A stretch of DNA of 64,000 nt from positions 36,036,758 through 36,100,757 of the forward strand of contig NC_133284.1 in assembly GCF_005239225.2 (NCBI RefSeq), in the 5' to 3' direction. Position numbers and translations under genes: made by a program. Positions within the stretch are counted from its first letter, which is position 1. The number at the start of each line of letters is the position of its first letter. The notes under the pieces are model-generated. The model was given only the letters and a program-made list of their open reading frames with translations. It was not told where the DNA came from and did not search any database. Of this stretch, positions 38,618-49,694 are shown one piece after another. The stretch is from Populus alba. Taxonomy: Eukaryota > Streptophyta > Magnoliopsida > Malpighiales > Salicaceae.

Positions 38618-38765
38618 ATGGATGTCCAGGCTAACTTGCGCGCACCTCAACTAATCCCACATGTCTTGAAGTTAACGACTATGTAAGCTTCTAGTGGTTC
38701 TGAAGTTTGTGAGACTCGAAACAAATCCAAAGTCTGACCAGTGAAACTACACCCCTCAGGGTTCA
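38618..38765 (-). mobile_element. tRNA-derived SINE copy 2
   Basis: Plus-strand text includes CTAACTTGCGCGCACCTCAA, CTAATCCCACATGTCTTGA and GTTAACGACTATGTAAGC. The head (on minus) reads GGGTGTAGTTTCACTGG, which resembles a tRNA A-box. It lies directly next to copy 3. Confidence 0.55.
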
Positions 38766-38786
38766 TTTAACATATATTTTTTTTGT

Positions 38787-38958
38787 GGGTGTACGAGCTA
38801 GTTTGCGCGCGCCTCGACAATCCCACGGGTCCTAAAATTAACGATCATGTAAGTCTCCAATGATCATTATATTAGCAACCACATAGCTTGAACTTGAGAC
38901 TATAAGGGGAACAAACTTCTTGGTCCCAAACTCTTACCACTGAACCACCTATTAGATG
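38787..38958 (-). mobile_element. tRNA-derived SINE copy 3
   Basis: On minus, from 38958: TGGTTCAGTGGTAAGAGT (A-box-like) and GTCTCAAGTTCAAGC (B-box-like, cf. GGTTCGAGCC). The body reads to GTGGGATTGTCGAGGCGCGC and ends in an A/T-rich tail at 38787-38775. Direction and promoter boxes fit a tRNA-derived SINE. Confidence 0.6.
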
Positions 38959-39616
38959 GTTGATTTATCATCTTTCTTAAACACACTAGTTATTGTCCTT
39001 CAGCAGAACTATATAATAAACCAAAAAATAAGAGGGCGAAGCATGGAACCATCTATCAACCATATGGAAGAACTTTGCCTTTTCAAAGTGAGCTTATTTG
39101 TTTGTCAGGCTGAGCTTTTCTTCGTTTGATTATTAAGTAAATAAATAATAAGCATAAATCACATCAAGCTGGACATTATGAAAGCTCGACACCTTGATTT
39201 GGCTGTATCCCATCTGCCATGTCTTCACATACGACACTGAAAATAAATAAATAAATACAATGCAATACACAATAAATGCTCTCGATTTCGGCTTCTTGTA
39301 TGGAACCCTCTATTTAAGATAGTATTAACACTTAATTGATAATAAATTGTAGGTGTTTTTCCATAAGTATTTTTAGATTGATGTTTCCCTTTTTTCTTTT
39401 TCTTTTTTCCCTTTTCCCTTTTTCTTTAATAATAAGATTTGTGTTTTTTTAACTATTTTAATATTAATACATTAAAACCATAAAAAATATATAAAAAATC
39501 ATTAATTTTAAACCGTATAAATAAGATTCTAAGCTCTAATGCTATAACTCTATTAGTATAAGAGCTTGAGAGCTTATTTAGTAATGTAACAATGGTGATT
39601 GATTTTAAAAGTATAT

Positions 39617-39660
<44 letters not shown>

Positions 39661-39999
39661 CAAAATATTTTTTAAACACAAAAAATTAGCTATAATAACT
39701 TTTTCTCTTAATAAAAAATTTACAATTCAATTTTTGGAAACCTCTATCTATTTCAATTGGAGCTAGTTTGTTAGTTTTTTTTTTTCTTCTTTATTTATTT
39801 TTAAAGATATACAAAAACAAAAATCATAAATCAAAACTTTAATTACTAATAAATAATAATCCTACCTTGCATCAAATTAGGCAGCATGTGGCTAGTATAG
39901 TCTTCGCACAGGACCCTGGTGACGGCTTGTCCTGTGCCTTTAACAATAGACGATGATCCTCTTAATCATAAATTCTAAAGAGGTAAAACGATAAAGATG
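38959..39999. other. AT-rich spacer
   Basis: Contains (AT)n at 39621-39657 and a pyrimidine run at 39385-39425; no gene seen. Confidence 0.45.
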
Positions 40000-41041
40000 T
40001 GTTGGGTATTGTGGTAATTATTATGGTTATAATATGAAAAAATTTATTTTATAAAAAGTACTTTTAGTTAAGGTTGGTTTAAAAAAATATATATTTAGTT
40101 AAAATTATGGTTGAAATTGAGGTTGAACAAAAAGTAGTTTAATATGTTTTGTTAAAAAAATACTTTTCAAATTGAGGTTATAAAATAATATATATATTGA
40201 TTGATGGTTTTAAATTTAAATATTATAGATTTAACTATTGTTATTACATCATGAAATAAATAATATTGATATCAAATATTTTTTATTATTTCATTAAACT
40301 ACGTGCAATTTCATCACGTGTGAAATCTATCCAACAAGGACTATACTTTTCATGGTTTATTAAGCGCACAACAACAACAGGTAAAAAATATTATCAAGAA
40401 CAAAATTTGAATTGCAATCAAATTTTGCAAATGCTACGTCATCAAATGATCTCCTTTTAATTTTTCAAATAAAACACAAATAAAAATATATATATTTTTT
40501 TTTATCTAGGTCGGACCCGACAATAACAAAATTAGGATTGCGAGCAAATTTTGCAAATGCTACGTCATTAAGCAATCTCCTTCTAAATTTTTGAATAAAA
40601 CACAATTAAAAAAATAAAAACTAAATTTTTTTAACCGGGTCAGACTCGGTTTAATACATTTAGCTTTGGACCGGACCCAGTCAGTTCGGAATAGTAACAG
40701 GAACAGTGGAGTCTTCACTGTTAACTTAAGTGAACAATGGAGAGTGAAACTCTTAACTGCATAGAGAAGCGGCAAAATACTGCTTTTGATCAATATGTGG
40801 CACAACCTTAATAAAATGGTGAGTCCTACCAAAAAAAATTGTGTTTCTTACTTAATCAAACAAGAAAAATGATGGTTGTGAGTGAACCTCACCTGCAGCC
40901 ATAATACTGCTTTTGATCAACATGCGGCACAACTTTAATAAAATGGTGGGTCTTACCAAAAAAAAGTTGTGTTTCTTACTTAACCTAACAAGAAAAATTG
41001 TGGTTGCGAGTGAACTTCATCCGCAACCACAATACCAAACA
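40000..41041. mobile_element. Non-autonomous TIR element with subterminal hairpin
   Basis: Left end TGTTGGGTATTGTGGT (40000-40015); the right end (41041-41026 on minus) reads TGTTTGGTATTGTGGT, 15 of 16 identical. A 126-bp unit is repeated near the right end (about 40777-40902 and 40903-41030). The second unit ends in a perfect 12-bp hairpin, ATTGTGGTTGCG/CGCAACCACAAT (40997-41033). No transposase coding seen and no clear target duplication. hAT-like or other MITE; class uncertain. Confidence 0.55.
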
Positions 41042-41209
41042 TCCACTAAACATCTTAGCCAGCTTGTCATTATTAAAACCGACCTGGGATGTTCTCTGTT
41101 TAAGATCTAAGTCATGCATCATATTTATTAATTTAGATTAATTATTTTCTTATGAGTTAAGATAACATCGCTTAAGGAATAATAAATTTTAATCAGATAA
41201 TCATACTAG

Positions 41210-41640
41210 GGGTGATCATTTTTTGTTTGGTTCAATTTTTATTTAAAAAATAACAAAATTAAATTTTTTAAAAAACAAAAACCAAAATCGAACTGAAACC
41301 AGTTCAAACCAACCGATTTCGGTTTGGTTTGGTTTTTTAGGACAACAATCGGTTCAAATCGGTTTGGCTGAGTTTTTCGATTTTAACTCGGTTTTTTCGG
41401 TTTGGCTTAGTTGTTTTTTTTTTTTCTCAATTTGGCTAGTTTTTTTTTTTGTTTGGATTTGGTTTGGTTCTGTTTTTTCAGTTTTAGGCTTATAAAACCG
41501 AAACAAAACCGAACCAGTCGGTTTTTTTTCAATTTTAATCGATTTTTTTTATATTTCAGTTTTTTCAGTCATTTTTTTCTAGTTTTTTTTTGTTTAATCA
41601 ATTTTTTGATTTGTTTACTTACCTTTAAGTCCAACCAGGT
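41210..41640. repeat. CGGTTTGGTTT-rich dispersed repeat
   Basis: Degenerate array of (A/C)GGTTTGGTTT(G/T) motifs on plus and their complements (AACCGAA...) at the other end, giving partial inverted symmetry around 41290-41520. This type of repeat is common in plant spacers. Confidence 0.5.
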
Positions 41641-42130
41641 CGATCCACCATAACTGTGCTTCCTCGAATCATTGACATCTTGTCATATATTTTAAAAAAC
41701 TCACTCAAATTTGAATTTCCTAGCTCAAACATGCAAATAAATTGTGTAATTTCAATTCATAACCGTTCAAAAAATAGAAAAAAAACTAATCCAGTTCACT
41801 CGTATTTATTCTCCAGTTTTGTGCTGATATTATAAATTAAAAGAGAAGAAGAAAAAGAAAGATTGCCACCAAGAAATTTCTACAATCATAAATAATAATT
41901 TGGCCTTGATTATCTTAATATTTTAACGATGAAATCAAGAGCTGATGAATTATATAGATGACTAAATGTAGAGAGTTTTTGTATTATTCTATAATTAGAA
42001 ATTACTTTAAAGAAAAGCAGTAATCAGCTTGCTAGTTCTTGTCAATTTTTCTAATAATAATCAATTCCGTTATAAATAAATTTAAAAAGCCAGAAAAAGA
42101 GAAAGAGATCAGTGTGAAGTTTACTGTACA

Positions 42131-43955
42131 ATGGCTGTTAATGGAGCTTGTTTTTTCGCGGCCGATTTTCCAACGACGGTCCATTGTTGTGCAAAACCAT
42201 CGTCGTCATAGGCATCCAATGATGGTAGACATGATTAGCATAAAATCATCTAAACTGTTGAAAAATGAAACATAGGCATTGCTAAACCACCTGTTGGTGT
42301 TCTTTGGCATGCTATGGAGTGTCTTGTCATTCTTGTGAAACTAAAAAGAGTGATTGTTTCTGCTACAGGTTTTAGCTGCTCTCTTACCTAAAGAAACACT
42401 TCTATGTAAGCTAAATATGTTGAAAGTGGCTTCAAAATTTGCAAATTCACATCTCCATGCTGTAAAAGCTCAAACACTTGTACTTTCTAGGTCTTTCTTT
42501 TTGGCAATCCATTGTGTTACAATAGTTTCTTGGAAATATATAATCTCTGTGCAAATCTGTTGAGATTTTTATAATATTTTAAAATAGCTCAAGACAACAA
42601 AAACACCAGAATTCCTCTGTTTCCTCTTTTTTTGGTCTATAAAATGCTTAGTTGTAGATTTATTGACTGTATCTTTATTGAATAGAAGAAACCTGAAATA
42701 TCAAAAATCTCAGACAACCTTAAATTGGTATCCTCGCTCACTGGTCTCTGATGCAAAATAAACAGCTTCGTTTGTGAACGCCTAAATAAAGGCCATGAGT
42801 TACCCTTATCATTTGAATTGTAGAATGAACATCCGCAATTGTTTTTATTCATAAACAACAACTTTTCCTTATCATTGCATTGCATTATAATTCGAGTCAA
42901 TGGAAGTCAACAGCCATTTGCATGTAGAATTACAGCAGGAACTTCCACACATATACATTTCTTCTTTTTATTTAATAATGCAATGTCATGTTTCCTGGAT
43001 GTGTTGGTGCTTTTTGTTTTTGCCCCTTCAAGTCCGATAACTTTCAAAATGATGAGGTTGTGTTCATTGTTTGTCCTTTTTAGCAGACGGGATCAGTTGC
43101 TACCAAGTGAAGAGGAAGGTCAAAGACTTAATCGTGTTCTCCCAAAGTGTCAGAATCGCAGCTATATAGTGGAAGTGGTCATTTTCTTCTCCTGGTAACC
43201 AAAAAAAAGTCTCTCTTTCTGTTTGTGCATCTAAGATATATCAAGTGTCAGCGGTTGCCTTCCAAGTTTTTTAGAGATACAAGTAGCACCTGTGCTCAAT
43301 TTTGGCAGGAAGATGTCTTTGCTTTTTATCGTCGCGGAGCACACCAAGATTATGTTTCGGATTACATACCACTAACCCCTTTAGAATTTAAAAAAAATAT
43401 AAGAACCCAGCAGGTACTATCATTTTGCCATTTTATAGAGATAAGTTATGATATCTGTTTCTCAAAACCATACAGAATCGTGTGTTATGGTAGTATTTTT
43501 GTAGCAGATAATGGTTACTTCAGTAATCGTCATTTTACAAGTTTCTGTAATTGAGGTGGAGTGAATAAGGTTTATCACGAGTAATCCTCTCTCTCAAATG
43601 TGATGTTTTAGGTTGTTTCTGCTCGTCATAAGTTCTGTCATGCTCTCAACCTTGCAGGAATCCCTTCGGAGGGACCTGTTCTGTTCATTGGTTATCACAT
43701 GTTAATGGGATTTGAGCTGGCCCCGATGGTATCCAATTTTTTGTTGGAAAGAAATATTTTTCTGAGAGGTTTAGCTCATCCAGTTCTATTCATAAGAACC
43801 AAAAAAGAGCGATTGCTGCCTCCATTGTCACAGTTTGACACATTTAGAGCAATGGGAGCAAGTTCTGTTTTAGGAACCATTTATACAAACTTCTAGCTTT
43901 AAAGGCTCATGTGTTATTGTACCCAGGAGGTCGCCGTGAGGCCTCTCATCGCAAG
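42131..43955 (+). pseudogene. Truncated copy of the phytyl ester synthase-like gene
   Basis: Compared with the intact gene at 49.7-57.8 kb: an exon-1-like start (ATG at 42131, then FFAADFP..VHCC, stopping after 26 codons); exon 7 equivalent 42369-42490 (same length, 122 nt); exon 8 equivalent about 43084-43195 (one base lost near 43168, causing a frameshift); exon 9 equivalent about 43310-43412 (about 9 codons lost); exon 10 equivalent 43612-43955 (about 30 bp lost, TAG in the middle of the FY/KL region near 43893). Exons 2-6 and 11-14 are missing. Introns are kept, so it arose by DNA duplication, not reverse transcription. The retained GYHMLMGFE and LYPGGR text shows the acyltransferase origin. 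Confidence 0.85.
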
Positions 43956-44336
43956 GTAACTTTGAATGGTTCAATTTTGTCATTGTAATCAAAACTAAAT
44001 TTTGAAAGAAGTTCCACATTCATATTGTTCATGAATTAGAATTTTCATCTAATGATTGCAATCCTATAGTAGAATAGCATACCATCCTTCTAGAACTATA
44101 CCTCCCTTCCTGAAGGAAATTGTTTCAGAAAATAGGAAAATAGTGAAGTAATGATGGCTCTTCTCCTTTTCTATTAGCTCACACAAGATGAGAAGAACCT
44201 CTTGATTAATTTGTATTGAGATATGGCACCATTGGTTCTTTCATGATATGTTTCCTCCACTTAGATTCTAATTGCTATTGTTTTTTAGTTAATATATCAT
44301 GTATGATGTCAAGTTGCTGATTTCAAATGTATATTG

Positions 44337-45690
44337 TGTTGGGATATTGCCACTTATGTGGCCGCATTTGCAGCCCATCTTTTAGAAGAAGATGGTTGCC
44401 ATTGTAAAAAAAAAAAAAAAAAAGGCTAGCTTGTGAGAGTCAAAGAGGGTTGCAGGTGTAACAACCAAAAGTCACAAAGTATGTAAAGGTTAGGTGGCTA
44501 TCATTGTTGACAAATGAGTAAGAGTAGTTGCCATTGAAGCCTATAAATAGAGGCATCACTTGGAGAACAAAAGGTGAGTGTGTGTAAGATAGAAGAGAGA
44601 AAGAGTGAAGGGCAATGGTAGCAGTTGTAAGTGTAGCAACGAGAGTTGGGAGTTGAGTTTGAGTAGATGTAATCCTTCTCCTCTATGTATTTGTATTATA
44701 ACCTTTCTCTATCTCTAATAATATGGACCTCTCCCATGGATGTAGATGATTTGTCGAACCACGTTAAATATTGTGTCAGTGTGTTTAGCCTCCAATGATC
44801 AATTATCAGAACATCATCGGTTCGAATTCCCCAACAATTGGTATTAAAGCATTTGGTTTAAAGTGATGTTTGATTTTTGCTAAAAAATGAAAGTTGTCCA
44901 AATTGTGTTTTGACCATACCACCATGTAGAGGAGGAAGAGATGAGCACACTAGTGAAAACGACGTGAAAATCAAACATTGGAAATGTCTGCACACTCCAA
45001 CATGCGCTAACAAGGTGGTTGTCCAGACACACAGACACGCCCCACGCGTCTTCTTCACCCGGATAGGTTGACCCAACCCGAATACAAGATGACTCGACCA
45101 CATGTCTGGCTCGGATGGAGGATGATGTCATCATGACATCAACATGCTATGTCAGCGGCCAATCAACAGACACATCAGCATTTGTGGGACCCACATGCCA
45201 TGTCATCAGCCACAAGCCGAGCTGAATTGAGCCGAGCCGATTTGGAGCCGAGTGATAGGATTTTGTGTAGTTGATCCTATGTGCAACCGGATCTGAGATT
45301 GAATTTGGACCGCTCATCAAGCCAAAATTGTTTTGATCAAATCTTAGCCATCTGAAATGCAATTTGGACGATTTCAGACTTGTTTCTAGGTAATTTGATC
45401 GTTCTGGATGCAATTGTATAGTCGGATCATTAAAATTTAAGACCAAAAGTGGTGGTGGTGAATTATTAAGAGAGATTGCCTGATCAGGAGGCATCTGAAG
45501 GTCATTATGGTGGTTGATGGAGATGAAGAAGAAAAAGGCGCACACATTTGTCCAATTATATGTGCTGAATTGTTTAGTGGGGAGAATTTTAATTGCCTTG
45601 AAGGAAGGAAAAATTGGGATACTCTGGACACCCGATCATATGGATGATTTGAGGTGGAAAGTGGAAATTGATGAGGATCAATCTTGACGA
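44337..45690 (+). mobile_element. Truncated Ty1/copia retrotransposon: 5' LTR, primer site, start of gag
   Basis: The LTR spans 44337-44836 (500 bp), starting TGTTGGGA and ending TCCCCAACA, with a TATAAATAG box at 44542-44550. Directly behind it is TTGGTATTAAAGC (44838-44850), close to the initiator-tRNA-Met primer site TGGTATCAGAGC. The untranslated leader runs to about 45560, where GAATTGTTTAGTGGGGAG encodes the ELFSGENFN-like start of copia Gag. No protease, integrase, RT or 3' LTR follows, so the element is truncated and cannot move by itself. Confidence 0.75.
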
Positions 45691-45984
45691 ATCTAAGCAC
45701 TAGTAGGCTCGATATATGTTGAGAAATCATGTATAAAAATAACAATATTCCAGATCACTTGTAAAGAAAAGCTGCAACAAAGCTAGCAAATGGTTGTATA
45801 TATATGGAAAGGCAGTACGATGAATAGATACGATCTAAAAAGTTATGGCTAGGAAATTAGGTTTAAACGGAATCGCTATGAACCCTCCAATCTTTTTTAG
45901 GAACTTGCTTAGTTGAAGGATTATCCATACGATACTATTTTTGTATATGTAACAATTTGTAAAGAAACTAGTAAAGACTAGCAA

Positions 45985-46095
45985 TATGAAGATAATATTA
46001 ATTTGAAACTAGCACATCAAAATGATTCAAAAACATTCAAAAAAAATTAATTTGAAACTAAAATAAAATTTCAAAAGCACGTCTGAATTGCAATG
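45985..46095. repeat. Dispersed AT-rich MITE-like motif copy
   Basis: Contains AGCACATCAAAATGATTCAA and the A-rich tail shared with the copies at 4.6-5.0 and 31.4 kb. Confidence 0.4.
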
Positions 46096-47261
46096 CCAAA
46101 AGGAATCTAAAATGACTCACGTGTCAACATATGATCTAGAAGACCTATGTATTGGGCCAAGATGATCAATTGGTTCATTATTTTTCAAGAAATAAAAATG
46201 AAAATAAAATTATGCAAACTAAATTAAATATGTATTTAGTTAAAACTAATATGAAATGAATTTCTATATGTAAAATAAATAAAAATTAGGTTTTCATAAA
46301 TGAAAAATATGTTATTTTAGCTTTTACAAAACCAAGATTTGAAACATAATTATATATAAGGTGTAAAAAACAGAAACTATTTAACTAACTACAAAAAATA
46401 GAAAATATTATAATACCAAACAATCTAACATTTCATCACTTTTTAAGAAACAAAAACAATAATTCAAAAAAAAAAAAATTGATATCAAATGCCCTCCTTG
46501 TGTCATGATTGTACTAGTAGATGCCACATCCATTAATTTTTAAATGAAAACCAGGGTTATTAAACTCGATTCATTCTAGACAATTAATTTTGTGATCTAC
46601 TAATTAAGGACCTAGTCCAGATTTGTTTCATATGAAATCATATATGAGGTGACTTGATAGATCAACCTGTAATTCAGTTGACCCGATAACCCTAAAAAAT
46701 ACTTGATTTAATTTTTTAAAAAATTCAAAATGATTTTATTTTAATTAGGTTTTTTTTAATTAAAAAAACTTAAAATAATATTGTTTTGCATTAATTAATT
46801 CAATCTAGATTGATCCATTCAATCCTTAACTTAAATCTTGGATCGACTCATGAACCCGAGCTGAATTTAATAAAACTAATCAAAACCATTGAAATAAATA
46901 GAGAAAAAAGGGGGAGAAATCTACTCCTCGGTGAAATCAAGAACTCATGAATCTAGGGTTCCATATGCTATTATTATTTTGATGGCACATGAATGGAAGG
47001 TTATTAATCACTTGCTTGTCATTTCGCGCTAGTCAGAAATTAAAATTATCTTCACCTTAAAACTTAACTTTCCAAAATCACTTGACAATGATTCCAGATA
47101 TACATTTACGGTGAAATCAAAGCACTCATGGATGGGTCTTGTATTCTGAGTTTCTTTATTTTTTATGATTAAAAAAACGGAATGTTCTATTAATCACTTC
47201 TCTAGCATTTCTTGTGGTTGAACAAGCTTGCAAGGTACAAAAGGAGACGACACAAGATCCG

Positions 47262-47317
<56 letters not shown>

Positions 47318-49694
47318 CAGTGCATGAAGGGTGTCAAAATCAATAATAATAATAATAATAATAATAAATTGTTTTATTTGTCATGCCTACGTTTTCAGCT
47401 TAATTCTAAGTTGCTAATAAATACAGCGATACTTTATTTATTATAAAATAATTAGTTAGGCTTTTTTATTATACTATCTTGCTATTTTGCCCTAGCTAAT
47501 GTAATTATTTTAATTTCTTGTTAATTATTAATAATTTAATTAGAATTCTTATATTTATAATAAAATACTAAATCAATATGTGGTTTGAAATATATGAGTA
47601 AATAAATTAAATTAATAATCTTAACTATTTTATTTTTAATTTAAAAATTACTTTTGTTACAGATTTATCACAAGAATACTCGTATCATCCATACATGATT
47701 GACTAAGCAAAATTAAAAATAAAAATAAAAAAGGAAAAATTCTGGAAAAAAGAAAAAGGAAAAAAAGAAAAGATTAGTAATATATTTATGATGAATAAGA
47801 ATATCTTGATGATGATTAATGCTAAGTAGAGAAAGAAAAAAGAAAAGGAAAGATTAATCCAAGTTCTAGTATTGTTGTGATGTTGATTTATTTATTTATT
47901 TATTCCCCTTGTTAAATAAATAAAATGATTTTTTATATTTTAGATATCTTTAGTTTTTATATAAAATTATTATCAAATACTTTTTAGGCATTTTTATACA
48001 AGCTTATTTCATTCTATATATATTGGTTGCCTTCATATCTACATAAACAACCTTTATTCATTTCAGTTTTTCTATCTTAGGGAGAAAAAAAATAATAAGC
48101 CTACTAATTCTGTCATTTATTTACTTAATAATCATCGAATTATTATTATTATTATTGTAAGCCTAAAAGAATAATCATAACAGCTGTACAACACTTTAAA
48201 ACTTTTACTACTTATGTGGCACGTTGTGGATTAAATATTTTTATTTTTTATAAAAAAATTATATATGCAAGTCCTTTCAATGTATTTTTTAGTTCAAAAA
48301 ATCTAATAAATCAAAAGATTTATATACACATGTAATTAAATAAACTAAGAACTATGTACATTAATAAATAAATAAAAAGTCATTAATGACATCTAAAAAT
48401 AAAATTTGAAAAACTAAGAGATAGTTATAGATCAAAATATTTAATTTTATAAGACAGGATATTTACCCGATCATGTTTGCTAATTTTTGTTTATTAAAAT
48501 ATTTTTTATTTAATCAAACGATAATGAAAATAAATAAATATATTAAAATGATTAAATAAAATAAAAAAAAATTAATAATATATAAAGCTACACATATTAG
48601 AAATATTATCAGAAAATAAATATTTTTTATTTTAAAAAATATAGTTCATTAGTACAAAAGATTAAAAAATAATCATACATAAATTAGAAAAACTTCTTTG
48701 AAAATTAAACATATAACCAAAAAATCATCATTATTTAAAAGAGACTTTAATCAAAATAAAAAAGAGAAAGGTATCGATGTAAATATAATTATATTTTTTT
48801 TATTAAAAAAAAGCATTAATTGAAATTAAAAAATTAAAAAAAATTAGGTGTTGCTAGGTCTAGCCACCTACCATTTCATTATGGCTCACATGACAAAGCC
48901 TTTTTATTTTTAAATGCAGTTGGGAGGACAACATGTCACCCACCTTATTTTTTTGAAAAATAAATTAGATGACATATCAATCTATTTTGTCCTAATTTCA
49001 ACTGATAGCCAGAAAATTAGGCTCAAGGTTTATTTAACCCAAAAAGAAACCATGCTATTTTTCAAGTTGTTTTTTTATTTAAAATACATTAGAAACTATG
49101 ATAAATCTATTTATAACCTTAAAAAATAGAACTCAACCTGAAATAAAAAAATCAACTCTAACTTAGATTTGATTTTTCACAAACTTTTAAGAAATAAAAA
49201 CACCTAATATGAACTCCCCTCATCGAATAAAATAATTTAACACAAATATCATTAATTTTGATAGCTAAATCAGTATCCAAAGCATGTTTTTCTCTTTATT
49301 TCTGAAATTCAAAAAATCTCTTTAAGTTTTCTCTCCACCAAGAATAAAAAAAATAAAAAAAATAAATTTTTATAATAAAATAAAATTAGAAAAATATTAA
49401 AGGACCGAGCTTGTATAATTTACATAAATATTTAAGTTAAAGAATTAAATTGTATTTTTTAAAAAAATTATAGCATGTTACTCTTGTTTTTAATATTTTT
49501 CATTTTTCATTTTGATTTTTTAATTTTATATTTTGAATTAAAAATTAATTATTATTTAATTAAAATTAAATCATCCAAATTTTTTTAAAAAAACCACACT
49601 GAAAAAATATAAAATTTTAGTGAAAACACACCAATTTATAGGTAATGACCTCCAAACAAGAGAAACAGTGAAAGATAGAAGAAGGTGCTACACC
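46096..49694. other. AT-rich spacer
   Basis: Gene-free. (AT)n at 47263-47313 followed by (AAT)n at 47341-47367. Very AT-rich 47600-49600. The last few hundred bases form the promoter side of the next gene; no TATA box could be chosen with confidence. Confidence 0.45.

Noticed and set aside
42354..43554. Three plus frames read as separate small genes
   Set aside because: They align with exons 7, 8 and 9 of the PES-like gene and are pseudogene exons with retained introns.
44858..45745. Minus frames of 81-132 codons in the copia leader
   Set aside because: They lie antisense in the untranslated leader behind the LTR and have no domain.
49620..49694. 25-residue upstream extension of the PES-like protein
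   Set aside because: Starts with GTG, not ATG. The first ATG of the frame is at 49695.
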